From NCBI GenBank assembly GCA_021777675.1, contig JAJYDG010000003.1, positions 1 to 49,845 on the forward strand: a stretch of 49,845 nt of DNA. The letters are read 5' to 3'. Shown here piece by piece: positions 32,859-43,174 of this stretch (position 1 is its first letter; each line of letters begins with the position of its first letter). The notes under the pieces were generated by a model, which made no database searches, was not told the DNA's origin, and saw only the letters and a program-made list of their open reading frames with translations. Made by a program: the position numbers and the translations under genes. The DNA is from a bacterium. Its GTDB lineage: Bacteria; Patescibacteriota; Minisyncoccia; Moranbacterales; UBA2206.

Positions 32859-32879
32859 ATTTATTTAAAAAATACAATT

Positions 32880-33584
32880 ATGGAAAATACGAAAACTTGG
32901 GGTGAAGCGCTGACAACTTCATTGGTTAGCGTTGTGCAAAAGTTTGTTTATTTTTTTCCAACTATATTGGGTGCGTTTCTAGTGTTAGTTTTTGGCTGGA
33001 TACTTTCCGTCGCTTTGGGAAAATTGATTTCTAAAGTAGCGGGTGATTACTTGGGACTGGATCGTATGGCGGAAAAAATAGGTGTTAAAAAAAATGCTTC
33101 CGGTGGACGTAGTGTTATGTTTTTGGCTCCTTCCGTGCTTATCGGAGGTCTTTTTAAATGGTTTTTGGCGCTGGTTTTTTTAATGGCGGCAACAAGCATA
33201 CTGGGACTTGACCAAGTAACAATCTTTCTTAATAGTATTGTTGTTTATATTCCTAATGTGATTGTAGCGGTGATTATTTTAGCTCTCGTTTTTCTTTTGG
33301 GTAATTTTGTTTATCATCTCGTTAAACATAGCACTCGCGCTATGGGATTAACATCGGCTACGCTAGTTGCAGGAATTTCCAAATGGGCAATCATTACTTT
33401 TGGTATTTTTGCCGCATTAATTCAATTGGGGATTGCGTCATCACTTGTCAATACGATTTTTGTCGGATTGATAGCCATGCTTTCTTTGGCTGGTGGTTTA
33501 GCGTTCGGACTTGGCGGAAAAGAAGAAGCGCAGTTGATTTTGCGAAAAATAAGAGAGGAATTGACTGAAAAACACAATCTGTAA
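32880..33584 (+). CDS. Conserved TM-helix (MscS-related) membrane protein
   Basis: The 234-residue protein has about five hydrophobic segments. The pattern FFPTILGAFLVLVFGWILSVALGKLISKV is the conserved TM-helix repeat found at the N-terminus of some mechanosensitive-channel relatives, and it recurs as YIPNVIVAVIILALVFLLGNFVYHLV. The end (LSLAGGLAFGLGGKEEAQLILRKI) corresponds to the pore-lining glycine/alanine helix of MscS. The beta domain of MscS is missing, so gating behaviour is uncertain. It follows the ligase-like gene by 21 bases and converges on the PrsW-like gene with only 3 bases between stops. Confidence 0.85.
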   Translation: MENTKTWGEALTTSLVSVVQKFVYFFPTILGAFLVLVFGWILSVALGKLISKVAGDYLGLDRMAEKIGVKKNASGGRSVMFLAPSVLIGGLFKWFLALVFLMAATSILGLDQVTIFLNSIVVYIPNVIVAVIILALVFLLGNFVYHLVKHSTRAMGLTSATLVAGISKWAIITFGIFAALIQLGIASSLVNTIFVGLIAMLSLAGGLAFGLGGKEEAQLILRKIREELTEKHNL

Positions 33585-33587
33585 ACG

Positions 33588-34037
33588 CTAAGAATAGTGA
33601 ATAATCAAAAGATTATAGCAAAAGTGCATAGCAATAATTAAGGCTAATAATATAACAACAGAAAGCTTGGTTTCGAGTGACTTTTTTTGCAGAAAAAAAC
33701 CGATGATGCTTGCAGTTAATGTGTGGATAAAAAATAACCCCAAAATGTAAAATGGAGATATTTTTTGGTAGTCAATTTGCTTTAAAAAAAGCTCTATCGA
33801 AGAAAATCCTAATCCGACAAAAAAAGCGGCATAGAGAATTTTTTCTTTTTTGTCAGAGCGGATGTATTTATGGCATATTAGGATATATTTTAATATTTCC
33901 TCTATTGCAACACAGATAAAAAGAGAAATTAGCGATTTATCGGAAGACGGCAGATTAAAAGCAAATAGAATCGAAAGCTCAAAAAACAAAGCGCCAAGTG
34001 CAATAACAATTCCTTCAAGAAAAGCTTGTATGAACAT
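33588..34037 (-). CDS. Small PrsW-like intramembrane protease
   Basis: The 149-residue protein is almost entirely membrane helix. Its conserved polar residues lie where the PrsW/glutamic intramembrane endopeptidase group has them: E46-E47 in CVAIEEILKYIL, E82 in VGLGFSSIEL, H105 in FFIHTLTASIIG and H138 in IAMHFCYNLLI. PrsW cleaves membrane proteins such as anti-sigma factors in Bacillus, though homologues have varied roles. It is shorter than the usual 200 or more residues and probably represents a minimal core. It starts 2 bases after the tsaD stop on the same strand and is co-transcribed with it; no functional link to tsaD is implied. Confidence 0.72.
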   Translation of the reverse strand: MFIQAFLEGIVIALGALFFELSILFAFNLPSSDKSLISLFICVAIEEILKYILICHKYIRSDKKEKILYAAFFVGLGFSSIELFLKQIDYQKISPFYILGLFFIHTLTASIIGFFLQKKSLETKLSVVILLALIIAMHFCYNLLIIHYS

Positions 34038-34039
34038 AA

Positions 34040-35122
34040 TTATAGTCTAGTTTTTAATTTTAAGTTAGCGTTGGTTTCCATATTTTGCCAGCTGGATTTT
34101 AATTTAAAAATAGACCCGACTTTTTTCGTGTTCATTTCTTTCCAGCGATAAAATCCGGCAACGGCGATCATAGAAGCATTGTCAATGCTATATTTGGGAT
34201 GTGGAGCTGAAAAAGAAACGCCTATTAAATCTTTCTTGATTGTTTTTGCCAGTTCATTTCTCAAATGAATATTCGCACTTACGCCTCCGGCAAGCAAAAT
34301 AGTTTTTGGCTGATATTTTTTTGCTGCCAAGATCGTTTTATGTATGAGGACATCGCATACGGCAGTTTGGAACTCACGACACATTTCGGCAATAAAATTT
34401 TGATCAGTTAATTTTTCCGGTTGTTTTTTTATGCTATAAAGAACGGCTGTTTTAATGCCGGAAAAAGAAAAATTAAAATTGGGAGACTTGAGCATTGGAC
34501 GAGGAAGCTGAATTTGGAAAATATTTTTTTCTTGCGGATACGTATCGGCAATAAGTGAAACATTCGGACCTCCGGGATAGGGAAGTCCAAGCAGTCTGGC
34601 GACTTTATCAAAAGCTTCTCCGACGGCATCATCTAGTGTTTCTCCGATAATTTCATATTCAAGATGATTGCGCATCAAAACTAATTGTGTATGCCCGCCG
34701 GAAACTACCAAGCAAAGAAGGGGAAAATTTTTATCATTAATATTACTTGAGATAAAATTAGCGTAAATATGTCCCTCTATATGATGTATGCCGATTAGTG
34801 GCTTTTGCCAAAGATAGCTGAGTGTTTTGGCGACAGTTGTTCCGATTAAAAGTGCTGGAATCAATCCTGGTCCATTGGTTATGGCAATAAGATCTATTTC
34901 TGTTAGTTTTTTTTGTGCGTTATCTAGCGTTTTTTTGATTATTGGAATGATATTTTTTAGATGTTCGCGAGCAGCAAGATTTGGTACGACTCCGCCCCAT
35001 TTGGCATGTAATTTTATTTGGGAAGAAATAACGCTTGAAAGCGGGATAATTTCTTTGCCTTGGTTTTCAATTATTGCTGCCGCAGTTTCATCGCAAGATG
35101 TTTCAATTCCCAAAATTAGCAT
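34040..35122 (-). CDS. tsaD: tRNA N6-threonylcarbamoyladenosine transferase TsaD
   Basis: The 360-residue protein is a complete TsaD (Gcp/Kae1), which moves the threonylcarbamoyl group to A37 of ANN-decoding tRNAs together with TsaB and TsaE. It opens with LILGIETSCDETAAAII, carries the metal-binding HHIEGH (113-118) and the phosphate-binding loop region LCLVVSGGHTQLVL, then KVARLLGLPYPGGP, NFSFSGIKTAV and LLAGGVSANIHLR. SIDNASMIAVAG near the end completes the iron-site region. It has its own minus-strand promoter and diverges from the HD-domain gene. Confidence 0.97.
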   Translation of the reverse strand: MLILGIETSCDETAAAIIENQGKEIIPLSSVISSQIKLHAKWGGVVPNLAAREHLKNIIPIIKKTLDNAQKKLTEIDLIAITNGPGLIPALLIGTTVAKTLSYLWQKPLIGIHHIEGHIYANFISSNINDKNFPLLCLVVSGGHTQLVLMRNHLEYEIIGETLDDAVGEAFDKVARLLGLPYPGGPNVSLIADTYPQEKNIFQIQLPRPMLKSPNFNFSFSGIKTAVLYSIKKQPEKLTDQNFIAEMCREFQTAVCDVLIHKTILAAKKYQPKTILLAGGVSANIHLRNELAKTIKKDLIGVSFSAPHPKYSIDNASMIAVAGFYRWKEMNTKKVGSIFKLKSSWQNMETNANLKLKTRL

Positions 35123-35145
35123 AAGTTTATTTTTTCTGAAATCAT

Positions 35146-35174
35146 ATTATAATCATAATGCGCCATATCTTCAA
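35146..35174 (-). promoter_or_regulatory. Promoter for tsaD, overlapping a divergent -10
   Basis: On the minus strand TTGAAG (35169-35174), a 17-base spacer and TATAAT (35146-35151) lie about 24 bases before the tsaD ATG. The overlapping plus-strand bases 35148-35153 also read TATAAT (the core ATTATAAT is nearly symmetric), so one site may serve both directions. Confidence 0.68.
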
Positions 35175-36231
35175 ATGGACAAAAGTCACAAGTCTTGATA
35201 GTATGATAGCGGATATATTGGATAATTGCAAAAAAGTCAGTATGCTGTATGATGATTTAATTTATGGAAAAACTGAAATAACCGATCCGGTAATTTTGGC
35301 GCTCTTGGAAAGTTTCGCAATGCAACGACTTAAGGGTGTTGATCAGGCGGGATATTTTGAACCGTTTTTTCCCGGAACAAGGCTTTCTCGTTTTGAACAT
35401 TCTATGGGAGTCTATTTGCTTTTGCGTCAATTTGGCGCTGAAATTTCTGAACAAATTGCCGGACTGATTCATGATGTTTCTCATAGTGTTTTTTCGCATT
35501 GTGCCGATTATGTTTTTTCCGAAGGATCGCAAAAGGAACAAAATCATCAGGATAATATTTTTGATTCTTTTGTGAGAAAAACTGAAATCCCGGCTATTCT
35601 TATGAAATATGGTTTTAATTTGGAATATATTTTGGATGATAAGAATTTTCCGCTTAAGGAAAAAGATTTACCGGATATTTGTGCCGATCGAATTGATTAT
35701 TCCTTGCGAACAGTTTGGTGTTATCGCGAGTATGCTCCGGAACAAGCCAAAAAAATCAAAACCATTTTAGCCAATTTAGATGTGAAGGGCGGGCAGTGGA
35801 TTTTTGTCGATTATCAATCTGCTCAAGCTTTTGCCGATCTATTTTTTCATGCCAATAAATATTTTTATTCCAATATCGAATCAGCCGTGATGTTTCGTGC
35901 AACCGGAGACTATCTTAAATATGCGTTGGATAAAAAATATATCATGAAAGGAGATTTGTATTCCACTGATTTTGAAGTGTTGCAAAAAATCAATGCACAT
36001 ATGAAAGACGATTTGATGCTTCAGAATTTTTGGGCACGAATGAATAACGAAGTTAATTACAAAAATGATCCAAACGATTATGATGCGCAAGTATTTTGCA
36101 AATCACGCGTAATTGATCCGTTGTGTCATAGCAATGGGAGGATAATGCGTATTTCAGAAATTAATCCCGCATGGAAAGAGGTGGTCAAGGAAGATATGCG
36201 ACCAAAGGAATATTTTTTGAAATTTAATTAA
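35158..36231 (+). CDS. HD-domain metal-dependent phosphohydrolase
   Basis: The 357-residue protein carries the HD motif set: RFEHSMGVYLLL (H81), AGLIHDVSHSVFSH (H105-D106), NHQDNI and CADRIDYSLRT (about 175-190, the distal Asp). The LSRFEHSMGV and HDVSHSVFSH spacing matches the dNTPase/HD-superfamily proteins annotated as deoxyguanosinetriphosphate triphosphohydrolase-like. Substrate is unknown; a nucleotide or nucleic-acid phosphoester is likely. The ATG at 35158 lies only 4 bases after a TATAAT, so a later start at 35203 (MIADILDNC) would be needed if that -10 is used. I keep the longer form because the divergent site is shared and the true -10 is uncertain. Confidence 0.87.
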   Translation: MRHIFKWTKVTSLDSMIADILDNCKKVSMLYDDLIYGKTEITDPVILALLESFAMQRLKGVDQAGYFEPFFPGTRLSRFEHSMGVYLLLRQFGAEISEQIAGLIHDVSHSVFSHCADYVFSEGSQKEQNHQDNIFDSFVRKTEIPAILMKYGFNLEYILDDKNFPLKEKDLPDICADRIDYSLRTVWCYREYAPEQAKKIKTILANLDVKGGQWIFVDYQSAQAFADLFFHANKYFYSNIESAVMFRATGDYLKYALDKKYIMKGDLYSTDFEVLQKINAHMKDDLMLQNFWARMNNEVNYKNDPNDYDAQVFCKSRVIDPLCHSNGRIMRISEINPAWKEVVKEDMRPKEYFLKFN

Positions 36232-36282
36232 ATTTCAAAAAATTAAATTAACAACAGCACATTTAAAAAAGGAGAAGATCAG

Positions 36283-36594
36283 ATGGAACAAATCGATAAA
36301 CTTAAAGCGATAGTGGAAACAGCAGAAGAAAAAAAATTTGAAATTAATAATCCGGAGTCTTGGATGAAAAAAGGATTTGAAAAAAAACAAGAGTGTAGTT
36401 TTTTTTGCCTTTGCGGAAGTCATGAATACAAAACTCATCAAAATAACAATGGAATTTATGGATCGGGATTCCGTGAGTGGACTACTCATTATGAATGTTC
36501 CGGATGCTCAATTATTTTTCATGATCCAAAAAAATATTCAGAAGGGCAAAAAAAGGCCAAAAAGAGACTAATGACGGCACACATACCAATCTGA
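36283..36594 (+). CDS. Small zinc-ribbon-like protein, unknown function
   Basis: The 103-residue protein is not recognised as a family. It has a helical N-terminus (about 1-35), then cysteines C38, C42, C44 (CSFFCLCGSHEYK) and C72, C75 (YECSGCSIIFHDP), a layout that fits a zinc ribbon with two knuckles. A basic tail (KKAKKRLM) follows. The gene has the clearest Shine-Dalgarno site in the window, AAGGAG (36269-36274) 8 bases before the ATG, and ends at a perfect terminator. Both suggest good expression. Nucleic-acid binding would be a guess. Confidence 0.75.
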   Translation: MEQIDKLKAIVETAEEKKFEINNPESWMKKGFEKKQECSFFCLCGSHEYKTHQNNNGIYGSGFREWTTHYECSGCSIIFHDPKKYSEGQKKAKKRLMTAHIPI

Positions 36595-36605
36595 TTTTGC
36601 ATTTT

Positions 36606-36648
36606 AGCCGAATTATTTTTTTAATAAAATCTAATTCGGCTTTTTTTA
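36606..36648 (+). terminator. Strong intrinsic terminator after the zinc-ribbon gene
   Basis: Perfect 10-bp stem AGCCGAATTA (36606-36615) / TAATTCGGCT (36632-36641) with an AT-rich 16-base loop, followed by a T-run. It separates the upstream genes from the ATP synthase operon. Confidence 0.88.
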
Positions 36649-36697
36649 TTGAAAATTTAGAGCATTATGAATAGTTGTTTATTTTTTTTGCGCTATA

Positions 36698-36726
36698 TTG
36701 ACTTTTTTCTTTTTTTGCGTGAAAAT
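36698..36726 (+). promoter_or_regulatory. Candidate promoter for the ATP synthase operon
   Basis: TTGACT (36698-36703), a 17-base T-rich spacer and GAAAAT (36721-36726, four of six matches). The start would be near 36733, just before the ATG at 36743. Confidence 0.45.
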
Positions 36727-36742
36727 GGAAACAGAGTAAATT

Positions 36743-37048
36743 ATGCATATGAATAATGAAAAAAAGAGTGAGGCGGCATGGTGGCAGCCGAGTTTGGTTT
36801 TATTTGGAAGATTGAGCGGATGGATCGGTGGGCCGGTTATTTTGGCTTTATTTTTCGGAAAATGGTTGGATAATAAATATGGAACAGCACCAAAGTTTTT
36901 TTTATTTTGCGTCGGCATCGCATTTTTTGTTTCCACTATCGGAATTGTGAGGGATGCGATGCTTGCGATTAAAAATATTGATGATGAGGCGGAAGAAAAT
37001 AAGAAGAAACATGATGTGGAAGTTGAAATAGAAAATAAAAAAATATGA
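36743..37048 (+). CDS. AtpI/AtpZ-like ATP synthase accessory membrane protein
   Basis: The 101-residue protein has two membrane helices (GWIGGPVILALFFGKWLDN and FFLFCVGIAFFVSTIGIVRD) joined by a short KYGTAP turn. The GKWLDNKYGTAP pattern is that of the AtpZ/AtpI family, small proteins encoded ahead of F-type ATP synthase genes that help c-ring assembly or ion uptake. The charged tail (EEAEENKKKHDVEVEIENKK) is cytoplasmic. Its stop overlaps the atpB start as ATGA. Starts at 36743 and 36749 are both possible. Confidence 0.83.
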   Translation: MHMNNEKKSEAAWWQPSLVLFGRLSGWIGGPVILALFFGKWLDNKYGTAPKFFLFCVGIAFFVSTIGIVRDAMLAIKNIDDEAEENKKKHDVEVEIENKKI

Positions 37049-37914
37049 CGGAACAGAATAGCGTAATAATAGATAGCAATACAATAAATTCCCAGGCTAC
37101 TAATAAAAGTGACTCGGGCAGTGAAACGACGCTATTTGCCGAACCACTTGGACATATTGGAAGTTTTGTTATTACCAATTCACTGGTCAGCAGTTGGATT
37201 GTGGTGGCAATTCTGGTTATTTTTTTGGTGGCAGCGGGGAAAAAAGTTAAAAATATTCCCAGGGGGCTTCAAAATATTTTTGAGTTGTTTTTGGAAAAAG
37301 CCTTGGAAATGGCGGATAGCGTAACCGGGTCACGCAAAAAATCAGAAAAATTTTTACCAATTTCTTTGGCGCTGTTTTTGTTTATTTTGTTTAATAATTG
37401 GCTGGGATTGCTTCCCGGAATGGGCACGATTGGATTTAATGAAATGAATGGCGGACAAAAAGTTTTCATTCCTTTGTTTCGCGGAGGAACAGCGGATATT
37501 AACACGACGTTAGCCTTGGCGTTATTTGCTGTTGTCGCATCGCATATGATGGGTATTGTTATGATTGGGCTCTGGAATTATTTCAATAAATTTGTTAATA
37601 TTAAATTGTTGTTGGAAATTCCGACAAAAATTAAAAAAGATTTTACGGTTGTTTTAGTCAATCCGATTAAGGTTTTTGTCGGATTGGTTGAAATTATCAG
37701 TGAACTTGCCAAGGTTGCATCATTGACTTTTCGGCTTTTTGGAAATATCTTTGCCGGGGAAGTTCTACTTTTTTCTATGATGGCGCTTTTTGCCTATTTA
37801 TTGCCATTACCTTTTATGTTTTTAGAATTGATTGTCGGCATAATCCAAGCACTCATTTTTTCCATATTAGCTTTGGTTTATATGACAATTGCTACGGCAG
37901 AACATGAACATTAG
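37045..37914 (+). CDS. atpB: F-type ATP synthase subunit a
   Basis: The 289-residue protein has five to six membrane helices and forms the proton half-channels beside the c-ring. The essential arginine lies in KVASLTFRLFGNIFAGEVLL (about 227-246), and LIVGIIQALIFSILALVYMT closes the channel. The N-terminal 40 residues are polar and poorly conserved. It overlaps the AtpI-like gene by 4 bases. The 110 bases before atpE hold only a hairpin. Confidence 0.96.
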   Translation: MTEQNSVIIDSNTINSQATNKSDSGSETTLFAEPLGHIGSFVITNSLVSSWIVVAILVIFLVAAGKKVKNIPRGLQNIFELFLEKALEMADSVTGSRKKSEKFLPISLALFLFILFNNWLGLLPGMGTIGFNEMNGGQKVFIPLFRGGTADINTTLALALFAVVASHMMGIVMIGLWNYFNKFVNIKLLLEIPTKIKKDFTVVLVNPIKVFVGLVEIISELAKVASLTFRLFGNIFAGEVLLFSMMALFAYLLPLPFMFLELIVGIIQALIFSILALVYMTIATAEHEH

Positions 37915-37965
37915 AATAATGAAAGCAGCAGTTTTAGTTAATTAATTTTTTTTAAATTTATTTCT

Positions 37966-38004
37966 TGCGGCGACATTAAAAAAATAAATAATTGATCGAC
38001 CGCA
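37966..38004 (+). other. RNA hairpin between atpB and atpE
   Basis: TGCGGCGA (37966-37973) can pair with TCG-A-CCGCA (37996-38004), giving eight pairs with one bulged A and a 22-base AT-rich loop. There is no T-run after it, so it is not a terminator. It may set the 5' end of a processed atpE message. Confidence 0.55.
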
Positions 38005-38021
38005 GAAATGATAGCAAATAA

Positions 38022-38237
<216 letters not shown>

Positions 38238-38246
38238 TATTTTTCT

Positions 38247-38271
38247 TCGATTCCGAATTGTTCGGAATCGA
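38247..38271 (+). other. Stable RNA hairpin between atpE and atpF
   Basis: TCGATTCCGAA (38247-38257) pairs perfectly with TTCGGAATCGA (38261-38271) around a 3-base loop. The next T-run starts about 15 bases later, so it is a poor terminator. It more likely protects the 3' end of atpE mRNA or dampens read-through into atpF. Confidence 0.8.
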
Positions 38272-38304
38272 GATAAGATTATTATTTTTTTAATGATTTC
38301 AACT

Positions 38305-38793
38305 ATGGATGAATTAATTAAAACATTTCATATCGAACTTAATTTGCTTTTTGCTCAAGTCGTTAATTTTTCGATTGTTTTATTCGTATTGTATCGTTTT
38401 GCTTATAGACCGATATTAAAAACACTTAACAGTCGAACTGAAAAAATTGAAAAGGGCATGAGAGATGCCGGCGAGGCGGGAAAGAAATTGGAAGAAATTA
38501 CTGAAAAAGAAAAAGAAGTTCTGTCCAATGCAAAAAAAGAGGCGTGTGAAATCATAAAAAATGCTGAAGAGCAAGCTAGAATTAACGCTGAAAATATTGC
38601 GCTTGAAACGAAAAAGCAAAATGAAAAATTGATTTTGGCAACCAAAAAACAGATTGAACAAGAAAAAAATAAAATGCTAACTGAAGTGAAAGGCGAAATT
38701 GTCAATTTGGTAATTTTGGCAACTGAGAAAATTATCGATGAGAAATTGGATCGAAATAAAGATATGGAATTGATTGAAAAAGCAATAAAATAA
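38305..38793 (+). CDS. atpF: F-type ATP synthase subunit b
   Basis: I take the ATG at 38305 (162 residues), because MDELIKTFHIELNLLFAQ is the usual start in this family; an ATG at 38293 would add four residues. One membrane helix (FAQVVNFSIVLFVLYRFAY) anchors a long charged coiled coil (LNSRTEKIEKGMRDAGEAGK onward), which is the peripheral stalk. There is no tandem b' gene, so a b homodimer is expected. A frame open further upstream into atpE is not coding. The gene ends 4 bases before atpH. Confidence 0.93.
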   Translation: MDELIKTFHIELNLLFAQVVNFSIVLFVLYRFAYRPILKTLNSRTEKIEKGMRDAGEAGKKLEEITEKEKEVLSNAKKEACEIIKNAEEQARINAENIALETKKQNEKLILATKKQIEQEKNKMLTEVKGEIVNLVILATEKIIDEKLDRNKDMELIEKAIK

Positions 38794-38797
38794 TTTT

Positions 38798-39199
38798 ATG
38801 CGAATAACATCAGCTCAATACGCAAAATCGTTGTATGAAGTAACACTTGAAAGGTCTCATAAGGAAATTGATGTTTTAGTGTCTAATTTTATAAAAATTT
38901 TAGCAAAAAATGGACAATTGAAATTAAAAAATGAAATCTTGCAAAAATTTGAAACAATTTTCAATCAAAAAAATGAAATCATTGTAGCTCAAGTTATTTC
39001 GCGAGAAAAATTAAACAAAGAAACACTTGAAAAATTAAGCGAATATATTAAAAAAAAATATTTTGCAAAAGAGGTCGCCATAGACAATAAAATTGATGAA
39101 AGTATTGATGGCGGAATAGTTATAAAAGTGGGACATGAAATAATGAATGCCGGTTTAAAAGAAAAGCTTAGAAAAATGAAGAATGTTTTGATTAGTTGA
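38798..39199 (+). CDS. atpH: F-type ATP synthase subunit delta
   Basis: The 133-residue protein is shorter than the usual 175-180 residues of bacterial delta. It starts with ITSAQYAKSLYEVTLERSHK, the typical first helix, and ends with the conserved DESIDGGIVIKVGHEIMNAGLKEKLRKMK, where the canonical form reads GG...I..GD..ID.S...L..L. The N-terminal helical domain that binds the alpha subunit looks trimmed. Its place between b and alpha is canonical. Confidence 0.92.
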   Translation: MRITSAQYAKSLYEVTLERSHKEIDVLVSNFIKILAKNGQLKLKNEILQKFETIFNQKNEIIVAQVISREKLNKETLEKLSEYIKKKYFAKEVAIDNKIDESIDGGIVIKVGHEIMNAGLKEKLRKMKNVLIS

Positions 39200-39236
39200 A
39201 AATTAAAACAATTTAACAAATTAGAAATTGAAAACT

Positions 39237-40772
39237 ATGAACAAGGACTATGTGATTGAGAATTTGAAAAAGCAAATTAATGAATTCGATGCAACGGCAA
39301 AAATGGAAAAAGTGGGAACCGTGGTGGAAATCGGTGATGGTGTTGCGCGCATTGTCGGGCTTAGCGAAGCGATGTCTTATGAAATGTTGGAATTTTTTCC
39401 TGTGGAAAAAAAAGATAAAGAAATGGCATCGGTTTTTGGCGTGGCGCTTAATCTTGAAGAAGATCGTATTGGTGCGATTATTTTGGGAGCTTATGAAAAA
39501 ATTAAGGAAGGAGATATGGTGCGAGCAACCGGGAATGTTTTGTCTGTTCCCGTTTCAGAAAATTTTATTGGTCGCGTAATTGATCCGTTGGGATTTCCAG
39601 TCGATGGAAAAGGTGCGATTATTTCTGAAAAAAGATATCCGATTGAAAAAATTGCCCCCGGAGTAATCACAAGAAAATCAGTGCATCAGCCACTTCAAAC
39701 CGGAATAAAAGTAATTGATGCAATGATTCCTATCGGTCGCGGACAACGCGAACTGATTATTGGGGATCGTCAAACGGGGAAAACGGCAATTGCTATTGAC
39801 ACGATTATCAATCAAAAAGGTCAAAATGTAAAATGTATCTATGTGGCAATTGGACAAAAAGAATCTAAGGTTGCGAGAATTGTGGCGGAGCTTGAAGCGC
39901 GCGGAGCAATGGAATATACAACTGTTGTTGTGGCGGGCGCATCCGATCCAGCTCCGCTTTCCTATATTGCTCCTTATGCCGGATGTGCGCTGGGAGAATA
40001 TTTTATGGATAAAGGCGAAGATGTTTTGATTGTGTATGATGATTTATCTCGCCATGCTTGGGCTTATCGACAGATTTCTTTAATTTTGCGTCGTCCGCCA
40101 GGGCGCGAGGCCTATCCCGGAGACGTTTTTTATATTCATTCTCGACTATTGGAAAGAAGCGCGAAATTAAATGAAAATTTTGGTGGCGGATCAATGACAG
40201 CATTGCCAATTATTGAAACGCAAGCCGGCGATGTCAGCGCCTATATTCCAACTAATGTTATTTCCATTACTGATGGTCAAATTTATTTGGAGGCGGATTT
40301 GTTTTATAAAGGCGTTCGCCCGGCACTTAATGCCGGAATTTCTGTTTCGCGCGTGGGAGGCGATGCGCAAACTAAAGCGATGAAAAAAGTGGCTGGAAAA
40401 TTGCGTTTGGATATCGCTCAATTTCGCGAATTGGAAGCATTTGCCCAATTCGGATCTGATTTGGATGAAGATACAAGACAAAGAATTGGAAGAGGCAGGC
40501 GCACAGTGGAGATTCTAAAACAAAATCAATATGAACCGATGAGCGTGCCTAACCAAGTGGCAATTATATATGCTGTAATCAATGGTTATCTTGATGATGT
40601 GGCAGTTGAAAATATTTCAAAATGGGAAGCGGATTTTCATAAATACTTGGAACTTAACCAAAAAGCGGTTTTAAATTTAATTTCGGAGAAAAAGGAGTTG
40701 ACAGATGAAATTGTGGCAAAACTTCAGGCGGCAATTAAAGAATTTAAGGAGATATATCAAAATGGAAATTAA
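39237..40772 (+). CDS. atpA: F-type ATP synthase subunit alpha
   Basis: Starting at the ATG at 39237 (511 residues); a TTG at 39228 is in frame but unlikely. The beta-barrel N-terminus ([20 protein letters not shown]), the nucleotide-binding P-loop [15 protein letters not shown] (about 167) and the alpha-specific [20 protein letters not shown] with the following [17 protein letters not shown] are all present. Alpha binds ATP without turnover and alternates with beta in the hexamer. Length and motifs are normal. Confidence 0.97.
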   Translation: MNKDYVIENLKKQINEFDATAKMEKVGTVVEIGDGVARIVGLSEAMSYEMLEFFPVEKKDKEMASVFGVALNLEEDRIGAIILGAYEKIKEGDMVRATGNVLSVPVSENFIGRVIDPLGFPVDGKGAIISEKRYPIEKIAPGVITRKSVHQPLQTGIKVIDAMIPIGRGQRELIIGDRQTGKTAIAIDTIINQKGQNVKCIYVAIGQKESKVARIVAELEARGAMEYTTVVVAGASDPAPLSYIAPYAGCALGEYFMDKGEDVLIVYDDLSRHAWAYRQISLILRRPPGREAYPGDVFYIHSRLLERSAKLNENFGGGSMTALPIIETQAGDVSAYIPTNVISITDGQIYLEADLFYKGVRPALNAGISVSRVGGDAQTKAMKKVAGKLRLDIAQFRELEAFAQFGSDLDEDTRQRIGRGRRTVEILKQNQYEPMSVPNQVAIIYAVINGYLDDVAVENISKWEADFHKYLELNQKAVLNLISEKKELTDEIVAKLQAAIKEFKEIYQNGN

Positions 40773-40777
40773 AAAAT

Positions 40778-41743
40778 ATGAATTCAGCCCGAGATATTAA
40801 AAGACGAATAAAATCAATCGGTAACACCAAAAAAATCACCCGTGCAATGGAGATGGTTTCAGCTGCCAAAATGCGTCGTTCCGTTGCAAGTGTTTTAAGC
40901 ATTCGTCCCTATGCGCATAGCGCTTGGAATGTGCTTATGAATTTGGCTGATTCGATTGATAGCCAAAAAGAAGGATTGCTTTTAGTGCGAGAAGTGAAAA
41001 ATATTTTAATAGTGGTTATCGCCGCTAATCGTGGTTTGTGCGGTTCTTTTAATGCTCAGGTGGCGAAAAAAATTAAAGATGAATTGACAAATCCGGTTAA
41101 ATTGAAGATAAATAAAATTGGGAATAAGAAAAATGATGAATTTCTCGCTGATAATACAGAGGAAGTCAGAGTAGATTTTATTACTGTCGGAAAAAAAAGC
41201 GAGGTAATGGTTAAAAGGCTTGGTAAAGAAATTATTGCTACCTTTCCGGAGCTTACTTATTTGCCAAAAATTGAAGATGTGCGAGCGGTGACCAAAATTA
41301 TTATAAATGAATATTTGGAAAAAAAATACGATAAAGTTGCAGTAATTTATACGGACTATATTTCCGCTATTAATCAGCAAACTAAAATCAGGCAAATTTT
41401 GCCAGTTTCCAAATTGGATTTAGAAAAACAAATTGCTGAAATGGATGTTTTGGCTGATAGTGTTGGTTTGAATAGCGCAAAAATTGAATACGAAATTGAA
41501 CCAAGTCGAAAGGAAGTTTTGGAATGTATTTTTCCCAGATTGATAGAAATGCAAATTTACCATGCTATTTTAGAATCAAATGCTTCAAAGGAATCATCAA
41601 GAATGTTGGCAATGAGAAATGCGACGGACGCGGCAGGAGAGATGGCTGATGGATTGACACTTGCCTATAATCAACTCCGACAAGCAAAGATTACTCAAGA
41701 AATAGCAGAGATTTCTGCAGGAAAAGCAACTCTTGAAGGGTAA
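40778..41743 (+). CDS. atpG: F-type ATP synthase subunit gamma
   Basis: The 321-residue protein forms the rotating shaft. It begins with ARDIKRRIKSIGNTKKITRAMEMVSAAKMRR and ends with MLAMRNATDAAGEMADGLTLAYNQLRQAKITQEIAEI, the two conserved coiled helices. The middle contains VVIAANRGLCGSFNAQV. At 321 residues it is longer than the usual 285-290; the extra part lies around residues 100-145 (KINKIGNKKNDEFLADNTEE), in the globular Rossmann-like part. Confidence 0.96.
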   Translation: MNSARDIKRRIKSIGNTKKITRAMEMVSAAKMRRSVASVLSIRPYAHSAWNVLMNLADSIDSQKEGLLLVREVKNILIVVIAANRGLCGSFNAQVAKKIKDELTNPVKLKINKIGNKKNDEFLADNTEEVRVDFITVGKKSEVMVKRLGKEIIATFPELTYLPKIEDVRAVTKIIINEYLEKKYDKVAVIYTDYISAINQQTKIRQILPVSKLDLEKQIAEMDVLADSVGLNSAKIEYEIEPSRKEVLECIFPRLIEMQIYHAILESNASKESSRMLAMRNATDAAGEMADGLTLAYNQLRQAKITQEIAEISAGKATLEG

Positions 41744-41768
41744 AATAATTAAATGTAATTAAATCTAG

Positions 41769-43163
<1,395 letters not shown>

Positions 43164-43174
43164 ATCAATGAAAT

